Positions 27,767 through 37,100 of a DNA stretch of 64,000 nucleotides are shown piece after piece. A program made the position numbers and the translations under genes. How positions within the stretch are numbered: the stretch's first letter is position 1; each line of letters opens with the position of its first letter. Source of the stretch: CAZOZZ01 sp965262425 (lineage in GTDB: Bacteria; Acidobacteriota; Terriglobia; 20CM-2-55-15); contig OZ253536.1 in assembly GCA_965262425.1 (NCBI GenBank), positions 4,836,001-4,900,000 of the forward strand, in the 5' to 3' direction. The notes below the pieces were generated by a model. That model saw nothing but the letters and a program-made list of their open reading frames with translations, did no database searches and was not told the origin of the DNA.

Positions 27767-28648
27767 TTACGAACCGGCGCCTCCACCGGGCCCTTTCTTC
27801 TTTTTCGGGTCTTTACTGTCCTCTTCTCCCTCTTCTTCCTCTTCGGATTCGGATTCGTCGGAGACTGCGTCTCCAAACGTCAGGTTCACATCGGCACCAA
27901 ACTGTTTATAGTTTTCGTACTTGATGACCTGCCGAATCTTCTGGTCGCCTCTGGAAAACTTCAGGGTATCGACGGCGCGCGTATACGTTGGAAACCAGTA
28001 GACGCCGTCAATCTGCTCGCGGTAGGTTTCGAAACGGGGGAATAGATTCTCCTGCCCTTTCTCAATGATGTCGGGAACGGCCTTGCCATAGGTCTTGACG
28101 ATCTGCAGGTCCAGATCATCAACCCAGATCTTTCCTTCGAAATAGCGCTCGCCTTTTTCCATCTTCTTTGGACCGACCTGGAAAACGTAGTTGTCGATTT
28201 CGTCGATCAATTCCTTGCCAAGGTAGTCGACGTCATAAAGATGGAGGTCTTCGCTGGTCAGAACGAAAGGTTGAATAGAGCGTATATCCTCGAGATCCTG
28301 GGGCGTTAACTGGATTCCCTGGAGCGTACTCTGAGGCGCATAGACGACTTTTTCGGTCCGGCGGCCACCAGGTTCGAACCCGATGTCGCTGATCATGTGG
28401 TATTCACCCCTCACACGGTCCCTGGCGTCCAGTTCCTGCACCTTGACATCCTGGCGGTAAATATAGTTGTTGCGGGCCAGCCTGAATTCCGATTCCCTGG
28501 CAGCAAACTTTTGAATGATCTCGGGGACCGGGATTGGGGGCTGCTCGTCCCGCAAACCGCCTTCCTGGGCGGTTGCCTCCGGTACGAGGGGGACCGAAAC
28601 AAGAAAAGCTCCAAAAAGCAAGGTCGCAAACGATTTTCGAAACGACAT
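27767..28648 (-). CDS. Secreted outer-membrane lipoprotein-sorting-like protein
   Basis: A 293-residue protein from ATG 28648, chosen for its GAGGAGAG ribosome binding site and the signal peptide (SFATLLFGAFLVSVPLVPEA). The body resembles LolA/LolB-like 'lipoprotein sorting' folds (YIYRQDVKVQELDA, RYFEGKIWVDDLDLQIVKTY, GVYWFPTYTRAVDTL). The C-terminus is a highly acidic tail rich in Glu and Ser followed by KDPKKKKGPGGG. The charged tail is unusual for a periplasmic protein. Partner and role are unknown. Confidence 0.75.
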   Translation of the reverse strand: MSFRKSFATLLFGAFLVSVPLVPEATAQEGGLRDEQPPIPVPEIIQKFAARESEFRLARNNYIYRQDVKVQELDARDRVRGEYHMISDIGFEPGGRRTEKVVYAPQSTLQGIQLTPQDLEDIRSIQPFVLTSEDLHLYDVDYLGKELIDEIDNYVFQVGPKKMEKGERYFEGKIWVDDLDLQIVKTYGKAVPDIIEKGQENLFPRFETYREQIDGVYWFPTYTRAVDTLKFSRGDQKIRQVIKYENYKQFGADVNLTFGDAVSDESESEEEEEGEEDSKDPKKKKGPGGGAGS

Positions 28649-28852
28649 CCGACTCTCCTCATCGGCTGAAAGCCCTGGAGGCTGAGACACTCGGGGCAAG
28701 GACGTCCAACCGGAATGGGCTGTTGATTTAACGAACCAAACCAAATACGCTAACCAAGTTAGACGGTGCTTGGGCTCGGAACGTTTAACTCTTGAATGTT
28801 ATGAGACAACCCTCCGTAAAGGCCAGTATTTTCGACTGGGTCTGAATATTGA
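28649..28852. promoter_or_regulatory. Divergent intergenic region before the sugar gene cluster
   Basis: 204 bases between two divergent genes (the LolA-like protein and the aminotransferase). It must contain at least two promoters. I see AT-rich segments (for example around 28730-28760) but no motif pair good enough to call. Confidence 0.35.
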
Positions 28853-29950
28853 ATGAAAATTCCGTTTTTCGATCTCGGACGGCAAACTGCCCGCATACGC
28901 GACGAATTGACCACGGCCCTGCTGAGAGTCGTCGATTCGCAACAGTTCATCCTGGGACCGGCGGTCGAAAAATTGGAAGCCGAGGTCGCCGGCGAATTGT
29001 CCGTCAAACATGCCGTGGGTGTGGCATCGGGTACGGACGCGCTGATGCTGTCGCTGATGGCGGCCAGAATTGGACCCGGCGACGAGGTCATCGTCCCCGC
29101 GTTCTCTTTCTTTTCGACCGCATCATCCGCGGCGCGACTGGGCGCACGGGTCGTTTTTGCGGACATCGATTTCACGACCTTTCAGATCGACCCGGAAGAG
29201 GTGCGGCGAAGAGTAAACTCCAGAACCCGGGCCGTCATCGTGACCCACCTGTTCGGTGACTGTGCCGACATGCTGAAGATTCAAACCCTGGCGGCCGACC
29301 ACGGAGTGTTGATCATCGAGGACGTCGCCCAGGCTTTCGGAGCCTTGCATCGCGGCCGGGCCGCGGGAACCCTGGGATTTTGCGGTTGTCTTTCTTTCTA
29401 CCCGACTAAGAACCTGGCGGCCATCGGCGATGCCGGCATGGTCACCACCAACGACACGCGCGCAGCAGAACGGTTACGCCTCCTGCGCGCGCATGGCCTG
29501 GAAAACGGGTACGAACACAACGAACTCGGCGTCAACAGTCGGCTGGATTCGATACAGGCCGCCGCCCTTTCGGTACGTTTGAAATATGTCCCGGAGTGGA
29601 ACCGGAGACGGCGGCACCTAGCGGAACGATACACGTCGGGTCTGGAGGGTGTCGTGACCGTCCCCAGCCCTGCCGGACACAACCAGGCCGTGTTCAACCA
29701 GTACGTGATCCGCACCTCCGAGCGCGATAACCTGCGCCGACACTTATCGGAAAAGGGCGTCGGGACCCAGATCTACTACCCGATCCCGCTACACCTTCAG
29801 AAAGGGCTGGCGCACCTTGGAGGATCGCCCGGAGACTTTCCCCGTGCGGAAGAAGCGGCAAGAACCTGTCTGGCCCTTCCGATATTTCCCGAGTTGGAGG
29901 AAAAAGAAGTGGACTACGTGATCGAGACCATCAGAGAATTCTGTTCATGA
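28853..29950 (+). CDS. DegT/DnrJ/EryC1/StrS-family sugar aminotransferase
   Basis: A 365-residue PLP enzyme that transfers an amino group to a keto-sugar nucleotide. The N-terminus IPFFDLGRQ and the segment GVASGTDALMLSLMA are standard. PLP-binding Lys is in SFYPTKNLAAIGDAGMV. EDVAQAFGA has the Asp that contacts the pyridine N. The ending overlaps the next gene by 4 bases (ATGA). The two together look like a pathway to an aminosugar used in the exopolysaccharide or O-antigen made by the downstream glycosyltransferases. Confidence 0.95.
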   Translation: MKIPFFDLGRQTARIRDELTTALLRVVDSQQFILGPAVEKLEAEVAGELSVKHAVGVASGTDALMLSLMAARIGPGDEVIVPAFSFFSTASSAARLGARVVFADIDFTTFQIDPEEVRRRVNSRTRAVIVTHLFGDCADMLKIQTLAADHGVLIIEDVAQAFGALHRGRAAGTLGFCGCLSFYPTKNLAAIGDAGMVTTNDTRAAERLRLLRAHGLENGYEHNELGVNSRLDSIQAAALSVRLKYVPEWNRRRRHLAERYTSGLEGVVTVPSPAGHNQAVFNQYVIRTSERDNLRRHLSEKGVGTQIYYPIPLHLQKGLAHLGGSPGDFPRAEEAARTCLALPIFPELEEKEVDYVIETIREFCS

Positions 29951-31269
29951 ATCAAGCCGAACTCATCAGGAAAATTGAGTCCCACGAAGCTGTGATTGGC
30001 GTCATCGGCCTCGGGTACGTGGGACTCCCTCTCGTGCTTCGATTCGGAGAAGTGGGTTTTAATGTGATCGGTTTCGATGTCGACCCGGAGAAAAGGGACA
30101 CGTTGAACGCGGGAAACTCTTACATCCGCCACATCGATGGATCGAGAGTTGCGGCGCTCAGAAAGACAGACAGGTTCGAAGCCAGTGTCGATTTCTCCAG
30201 GCTCAAAGAGCCCGATTGCATCATCATCTGCGTACCCACACCATTGACTTCGAAGAGAGAACCCGATCTTCAGTACATCGAAAAGACCGCGAGCGCTATC
30301 AAGGAAACACTGCGGGCTGGCCAACTCGTCGTTCTGGAAAGCACGACTTACCCGGGCACGACGGAGGAAATACTGCTCGAACGGTTCGACAGGGGGGATC
30401 TCAAGGTCGGTAGCGATTATTTTCTGGCCTACTCACCGGAGCGGGAAGACCCGGGCAACGAGCGATTCTCGACCCAGACGATTCCGAAGGTGATCGGGGG
30501 GACCACCGAGGGTTGCCTCGCCGTTGGAAAGGCGCTCTACGGTCAAATCATCGACAAAGTGGTACCCGTTTCCTCTACACAGGCGGCCGAACTGGCCAAG
30601 CTGCTCGAGAACATCTACAGGTCCGTCAACATTGCGCTCGTCAATGAGTTGAAGATGTTATGCGACCGAATGGAGATTGACATCTGGGAGGTCATCGACG
30701 CCGCCAGCACCAAGCCCTTCGGGTTTACTCCGTTCTATCCGGGACCTGGACTTGGCGGTCACTGCATCCCCATCGATCCCTTCTACCTGGCCTGGAAGGC
30801 CCGTGAACACGGCTTCGCCACACGATTCATCGAATTGGCCGGCGAAGTTAACACGGCCGTTCCGCGATTCGTGGTTGAAAAGATCGCATGGGGGCTGAAC
30901 GAGCACGCAAAATCGGTTCGGAACGCCCGGATCCTGATTCTCGGTGTCGCCTATAAGAAAAATGTCGACGACATCCGGGAATCTCCCGCCGTGGAAATCA
31001 TGAGTCTCCTCGAGGAGAGAGGCGCCGACCTCTGCTATCACGACCCGTTCGTACCCCGATTGCACAAAATGAGAAACTATGACTTCTCGCGATTGTCCTC
31101 GAGAGAGCTAACCGAGGAACTGTTAGGAGAACAGGACGCGGTCCTGATCGCGACGGATCACTCGGACATCGACTATCAGTGGATTGTCGATCACAGCGTG
31201 CTGGTGGTGGATACACGGAACGCGACGCGGAAGTCGACCGAGGGTCGGGAAAAAATCGTTCGCGCCTGA
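29947..31269 (+). CDS. Nucleotide-sugar 6-dehydrogenase (UDP-N-acetylglucosamine type)
   Basis: A 440-residue UDP-glucose/GDP-mannose dehydrogenase family protein. The NAD-binding motif is IGLGYVGLPLVLRFGEVGFN; catalytic Cys is in GPGLGGHCIPIDPFYLAWKA, with conserved ESTTYPGTTEE and the C-terminal VAYKKNVDDIRESPAVEIM. The form WbpA/WecC oxidises UDP-GlcNAc at C6. It overlaps the aminotransferase upstream, which fits synthesis of a diamino- or acetamido-uronic acid sugar. Confidence 0.94.
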   Translation: MNQAELIRKIESHEAVIGVIGLGYVGLPLVLRFGEVGFNVIGFDVDPEKRDTLNAGNSYIRHIDGSRVAALRKTDRFEASVDFSRLKEPDCIIICVPTPLTSKREPDLQYIEKTASAIKETLRAGQLVVLESTTYPGTTEEILLERFDRGDLKVGSDYFLAYSPEREDPGNERFSTQTIPKVIGGTTEGCLAVGKALYGQIIDKVVPVSSTQAAELAKLLENIYRSVNIALVNELKMLCDRMEIDIWEVIDAASTKPFGFTPFYPGPGLGGHCIPIDPFYLAWKAREHGFATRFIELAGEVNTAVPRFVVEKIAWGLNEHAKSVRNARILILGVAYKKNVDDIRESPAVEIMSLLEERGADLCYHDPFVPRLHKMRNYDFSRLSSRELTEELLGEQDAVLIATDHSDIDYQWIVDHSVLVVDTRNATRKSTEGREKIVRA

Positions 31270-31298
31270 CGCGTATCAAGAAGTGCGTTTCGGTCGGG

Positions 31299-32273
31299 TC
31301 AAAGACCGGCGGCGATCAGGTCGTGCAGGTGAATCATCCCGATCGCCCTGCGCTCCGAATCAACGACAGGTAAGACCGCGATCGGCTTGTCAAAGCCTCT
31401 CATCATCTCGAGCGCTTCGATCGCCTTGATTTCGGCGAGAATCGTTTCCGGCGAGGCGTTCATCACGTCGGAAATGTGGAGGTCGAGAAAATCGTTTCCG
31501 GACTCCAGAGCCCTCCGAATGTCGTAATCCGTGACGAGGCCTTCCAGGCGTCCGCGTTCATCAATAACGGAAATGGCGCCGACGCGAAAAGAAGTGATCC
31601 GCACCAGCATCTCACGCAACGGCATATCGATGCCTATTACCGGGTTGTTCTCTCCCGAACGCATGATGTCTGCCACCGTCAGCAGGAGGCGACGTCCGAT
31701 CTGTCCGCCCGGGTGATTCCTGGCGAAGTCCTCCTCGGTGATGTTCTTCTGCTTCATGAGGGTGACGGCCAACGCATCGCCTACAGCGAGAGCGGCCGTC
31801 GTGCTGGCTGTCGGGGCCAGGTTCAGGGGACACGCTTCCTTGGGGATGTCCAGCCTCAGCACAACATCGGAAAGCAGCGCCATCGCCGAATCAGCGTTGC
31901 TCGTGATCGACACTATCGGAATACCTTCTTTCTTCAGGGAACGCACCAGAGCATTGAGCTCCACAATTTCACCGCTCTTACTCAAGGCCAGGACGACATC
32001 CCCGGTCCGGACAGTCCCGATGTCTCCGTGCATCGCATCCGACGCGTGCAGGAATATCGCCGGCGTACCCGTGCTCGTCAGGGTCGCTGCGATCTTGTTC
32101 GCGATCATTCCCGACTTGCCGATACCCGTCACGAACACACGACCACTGCAGGATGACATCACATCGACCGCCTTCTCAAATTCAGCATTCAGGCTTCGGC
32201 GTACCGACTGCAGGGCCTCGATCTCTATTTCGAGCACCCTTCCTATTTCTTCGACGACGTTCATCCTATTCAC
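31299..32273 (-). CDS. kdsD: Arabinose-5-phosphate isomerase (KpsF/GutQ family)
   Basis: A 324-residue protein: SIS domain with the sugar-phosphate loop GIGKSGMIANKIAATLTSTG, FLHASDAMHGDIG, ALSKSGEIVEL, and two CBS domains at the C-terminus (IMRSGENNPVIG..., DVMNASPETILAE). It interconverts ribulose-5-P and arabinose-5-P, the first step to KDO for lipopolysaccharide. It is on the minus strand, convergent with the dehydrogenase gene with only 29 bases between stops. The N-terminus (MNRMNVVEE) has two possible Met starts. Confidence 0.95.
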   Translation of the reverse strand: MNRMNVVEEIGRVLEIEIEALQSVRRSLNAEFEKAVDVMSSCSGRVFVTGIGKSGMIANKIAATLTSTGTPAIFLHASDAMHGDIGTVRTGDVVLALSKSGEIVELNALVRSLKKEGIPIVSITSNADSAMALLSDVVLRLDIPKEACPLNLAPTASTTAALAVGDALAVTLMKQKNITEEDFARNHPGGQIGRRLLLTVADIMRSGENNPVIGIDMPLREMLVRITSFRVGAISVIDERGRLEGLVTDYDIRRALESGNDFLDLHISDVMNASPETILAEIKAIEALEMMRGFDKPIAVLPVVDSERRAIGMIHLHDLIAAGL

Positions 32274-32355
32274 TCTACTCCAGAAAGGGAGCCATCAGGG
32301 AGCGATCAGGGAGCGTTGACGCGAGATCTTCGAAAGGGGTCGACTGAAGAAGAGT

Positions 32356-34122
32356 TCAGGGAGTCGGTATGCTGCTCGCGTCCAGCGGGTTCGAGCCGGC
32401 AGCAACCTCGGTCGCGTCGTTGATACCGTCTCCATCCGTGTCGGAGTTGTTCGGATCGGTAGCCGTCGACGGAGACGGATAGTCGCCCACGCCGATCTTC
32501 ACGGGTTTGGTATCCGTCAGTTGGGGGCTGCCGTTGTCGGTAGCCACGAAGTTGACGGTAAACAATTGGCCGGCCTCCGACGTCGTAGGCGTCCAGGTGA
32601 ACAGGCCGGTGGAGGTGCTGAACGTCGCTCCCGGCGGAAGCCCGCCGCTGCCGATCGACAGCGTTACCGTGTCGCTGCTGTCCGGATCTGTGGCTTTCAC
32701 GGTTAATGAGACCGTGAGACCCGATCGGGTCCCTTTGTCTCCGATTGCGGTGATCTGGGGTGCCTGGTTCGCCGCACCGACGCTGATCGAGATCGCTTCC
32801 TGATCCGACAGACTTCCGCTGTCGGTCACCTTGAAGATGATCCCGGTAAAAACTCCGCTCGACGGCGCCACCCAGTTGAAGATCTGGGTGGCCGGATCGA
32901 ACGTTGCGCCACTGGGAAGGAACGATGCCGAATAGGTCAGCGAATCGTTGTCCGGATCGGTAGCGCTGACGGTAAACGTCAAAGTACCGCCGGCCGAGAC
33001 GTTCCTGTTGCCGATGGCATTCAACACCGGGGCGCGGTTGGACCCCAGGACGGTTATCGTGATCAGTTCGCTGTCGACCAGATTGGGGTTTCCGTTGTCC
33101 CGGGCTTCGAAATTGATCTGGTGGGTACCGGTCTGGGAACTATTCGGGGTAAACGTAAAGCTTCCGTTGGCCGGGTTTCCCGAGGTCTGAGTGAAAGTCG
33201 AATTCGCTGGAAGCGTGCTGGTGGAAAGCGTGACAACATCGCCGGTGTCCGCATCGGTAGCCGACGTACTGAACGTCAGAGTGCTTCCCAGGTTGACGGA
33301 CCGATTTCCGATCGAGGACAGGACCGGCGGGTTCGAGTTTGTACCTGTAACCACGTCCAAAAGCGCATCTCGATCGGTGTATGCCCCCGAGGAATCGGTG
33401 ATTCGCACCTTGAAGACGTAGTCTCCAGCCGGGTTGCTCGTGTTGGTCACCTGCAGGTCTGCAGTATTCGTCGCCGGAATCTTGATAGCGCCCACGGTGC
33501 TGACGGTAATACCCGGAATCTGACTCGAAGGACCAAAGTCGGGAGATGTGGCTCCAACCAGGAACTTGTAGGACAACGGCGTACTGTCGGGATCGGTCGC
33601 GTTTATGTTCTGACTGTACTCGAAACCTGCCGCCACTCCGGTGATCACGCTGGAGAGAATATTTGGGGCGCTGTTTGCGGTACCGTCAAAATGCACCACA
33701 GTTTCGAGGGAAAAGCTGCTTTCCGGAGCGTTTGCGATGCCGGAAATTCGACAACAACTATCCCATCGAATGATGTAGCTGCCCATCGCCAAACTAGACA
33801 GAGAAGTGGAGAACTGTTGTACCGTCCGGGTAAAGCTTGGATCGGAGGTGTCGGTCGACGTGACGGTGCTACTTGAAACAGAAATGGAGGATATGGCAGT
33901 AGTTCGACTCGGGAAGTTCAGAATCCGCACGAAAGTCACGCGACTGACGGCGTTTGTTCTCCACAAGGTTTCGGCATTTATGGTGACGGTTCCGTCGGCC
34001 GCGATCGACGCCGTCATAAATCCACCCCGGAAATGGGAGGCCTGCACCTGATGGGGAAATACGAAAATCAACGCCACAAATGACAGGGCGGCGGCGATTC
34101 GACGCCGGAGGATGGTTTTCAT
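32356..34122 (-). CDS. Large secreted Ig-like (cadherin/He_PIG type) repeat protein with calcium-binding tail
   Basis: A 588-residue protein with signal peptide (IAAALSFVALIFVFPHQVQA). The first third has SHFRGGFMTASIAADGTV and a Cys pair (SCCRISG). The middle holds four Ig-like repeats of about 85-95 residues with the pattern 'NRAPVLNAIGNRNVSAGGTL..F.VSATDPD'. The end is a thrombospondin-type-3-like calcium repeat, DPNNSDTDGDGINDATE. Its start overlaps the end of the 1.8-kilo-residue protein gene by four bases, so both are in one operon. Probably extracellular or surface adhesive. Confidence 0.8.
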   Translation of the reverse strand: MKTILRRRIAAALSFVALIFVFPHQVQASHFRGGFMTASIAADGTVTINAETLWRTNAVSRVTFVRILNFPSRTTAISSISVSSSTVTSTDTSDPSFTRTVQQFSTSLSSLAMGSYIIRWDSCCRISGIANAPESSFSLETVVHFDGTANSAPNILSSVITGVAAGFEYSQNINATDPDSTPLSYKFLVGATSPDFGPSSQIPGITVSTVGAIKIPATNTADLQVTNTSNPAGDYVFKVRITDSSGAYTDRDALLDVVTGTNSNPPVLSSIGNRSVNLGSTLTFSTSATDADTGDVVTLSTSTLPANSTFTQTSGNPANGSFTFTPNSSQTGTHQINFEARDNGNPNLVDSELITITVLGSNRAPVLNAIGNRNVSAGGTLTFTVSATDPDNDSLTYSASFLPSGATFDPATQIFNWVAPSSGVFTGIIFKVTDSGSLSDQEAISISVGAANQAPQITAIGDKGTRSGLTVSLTVKATDPDSSDTVTLSIGSGGLPPGATFSTSTGLFTWTPTTSEAGQLFTVNFVATDNGSPQLTDTKPVKIGVGDYPSPSTATDPNNSDTDGDGINDATEVAAGSNPLDASSIPTP

Positions 34123-37100
34123 CGCAGCACCTCCACGCCGTCCGACAGTCCGTCTCCATCGCTGTCCGCCTTATTGGGATCCGTCCCGGTGTCCAACACG
34201 GACAGGAATATGCCCGTGTTGGTCTCCGCCGCGTCGGGGATACCGTCACCGTCGGTGTCGGTAGCGCCAACGGAGGTTGGATAGAGGTATACAACGATCG
34301 ATGTGGTCCCGATCAACAGATGCTGATCGAACGTGCGGCTGATGTAACCCGCCGGCGCCACTTCGAGCGACGGCTTGCCGATCGGCAAAGACGTAAACTG
34401 TACAAGGCCGTTCGCATCAGTCGTCGTGGACACCCCGCCCAGCGTAAGCGTCGCACCGGAAATCACCTGGTTCGTCTTCACATCCTTCAAGGTGACCTGC
34501 AGGCTCACGATGCCTCCGGTCGAAAACGTGAAGGAAGCGGTTCCGCCGCCGCCGCCGACAGATGGCGGGTTTGTCAACGTGATGGTATGGGACCCATCGG
34601 CCAACTCAGGAGCAACGATCGTAACCGTGGTTTCGTTGAGGATCGCGACGTTGAGGCGCTGGCCGTCCAGGAAGGCTTCGGTTTCACCAATAAAGCCGGT
34701 ACCGGTAACGGTTATGGTGTCTCCCTGTTTGAGCGTCGATGGGTCGGGACTTATAGAAGCAATGTGCGTCGCGGGATTGGGCAGTTCGATGACGCTGAAG
34801 CCCACGGCGTTGGATTCGATGCCGCCGGGGTTCTGGACACTGATCGACAGCGAGCCCGCAGGAGACGGGGGTACTGTCCCACTGAGCGACGTCGGTCCGT
34901 TGAAGCGGGTGTCGATGGCCTCCCCGTCGACCAGGATTTCCGCCCCGTCCACGAAGTTGGCGCCGACCACATTGACATCCGTCGCCTCGGTCGCGTTCCC
35001 GCTGTCGGGCCGGACCCTCGACACGACAGGACTCGGGTTGGTGACCCGCAGCGACTCCCCGTTCGAAGTCCCACCTCCAGGCCCGGGGTTGGTCACCGTC
35101 ACGGTATGCACTCCGGCAGAAGTTCCAGCCGCCAGCGTGAATTCCAGAGTGCGGCCGTCGATTACCGATACACTCCCGACATCCGCCGGTGCATTCAGTT
35201 CCACCTGAGATTCCGGAATAAATCCGCCCCCGGTCACGGTAATGGTCGCCGGAAGTTGGTCGGCCCCAATCTCGGTCGGATCGACCGAGTCGATGGTCGG
35301 CGCCGGATTGCCGATCGTCACGTTGAGAGCCTCCGACTCCCCGCCGCCCGGGTCCGGATTGACTACACTCACCGAGAGCACTCCTGCACTGGCGCGGACA
35401 CCCAACGTGAAGGACAAACTGGTCGAGTCGATAAACGTGGTGTCGACCTCCGCTCCGTCGACCTCGACGACGGACGTCGGGAGGAAATTCCGACCGCTGG
35501 CGACGACGCTTGCAGGTAAAGCATCGAAACCGAGTAATGCGGGATCCAAAGCTTCGAGCACTGGAGCGGGATTCTGCACCGTGAGGTTACCGCCGTCGGC
35601 GGACCCGCCCCCCAACGATGGATTCGTAGCTCCGATCGCCAGCTCACCGGGCGACCGCAGCAGCGCCCCCGGAATCGTGCCGTCCAACTGGGTATCGCTG
35701 ATCACACTGGTCGGGATTTCGGCACCGTCTACCGTAATGAAGGCGTTCAACGAGAAGTTCGATCCGGTTACCGTCACTCCCAGAGATTCCAAACCCGCGT
35801 CCGCCGTCGTCGGGTCGAAACCGCTGATGGAAGGCCGCTGGGTCAGCACGTTGATCGAGAAGGACGCGGTCCCTCCACCAGGTGACGGGTTCTCCACGAA
35901 TCCGGTCAACTTTCCCGGTGTCCGCAGCAGATCGGCCGACAGTGTCGCATCCGCTGATGTTTCCGTGATTGTCGCCTCCAGAGTCTCGCCCTCTATCGAC
36001 ACTTCCGTCTCGAAAATGAATCCGCTGCCGGTTATCGAAAGCCCGACTGCGGCCGAACCGGCCGGTACCGATTGCGGAGAAACGGAAACGACGACTGGGA
36101 CCGGATTCGACAGCTCGGTCACCGTAAAGGGAATGGAGGCTGTCGTCCCGCCGCCCGGTGGCGGGTTCCCGACCGATACGGCCACCACACCGACCTGGAG
36201 GTCCGATCCGGATATGACGACCGTCATCGACGTGGCGGTCGACGTGAACGGGGAATGCAGGCTGCCTCCGAAATCCACCACGCTGGTCCCGTTGAAGTTG
36301 TTTCCGTTCAGGGTCAACTCAAGTTCGGACGCCCCGGTCTCGATCTCGGTCGGCGATATCGACAACAGGACGGGTTCGGAGTTGGAGGGCTGAATCTGCC
36401 CGGCCCCCGGATTCGACGGCGGCGGTGATTTCCCGCCTCCGGGTCCCGGATTGATCACCTCGATGTTGAACTGAAGCGGGTTCGTTTGGGCAAAGCGCTG
36501 CCCGGCCCCCTCGTCCAGAGAAATCGAGCTGACCTGCAGGAGTTCGTCCAACAGGGCGGCCGAGATCACGGCCTGGAGTTCCGTGGGAGAAACGTAGATT
36601 GTCGGTAACGCCTCCCCGTTCAGGGTCACCACCGAGGTCGGGAGGAATCCGGAACCTTGAACCGTTATCGTGAACTCGCCGCCCCCAGCTGGGAACGTCT
36701 TCGGGGACACGTCGTCGACCTGCGGTGTCGGATTCGGTATCCGGATCACGGTCACGTCGTTGCTCCCGAAGTTGGCCACCACGGCAATCTGCGACGCCTC
36801 GTCCACGGCGACTCCGAAGGCCGTACTACCGACCGGAACGCTGTCGACCAACGTGCGCCCGCCCAGGTCGATGATCTCCGCCGTCGTCAGCGTACCCAGA
36901 TCGCTCGATCCCAGCGACAGGCCGCTGTTGCTCACCACGGCGCTGTTGGTCAACTCGTGGATAGCCACTCCCGAAGGTCCGACCCCGACCGCCACGGTCC
37001 CGATAAATCGTCGGGTTTCCAGGTCGATCAGGGCAACCGCATTACTGTTGGCATTGGTCACAACGGCCACATTGGTCGTCTCGTTGATCGCCACGGCTCG

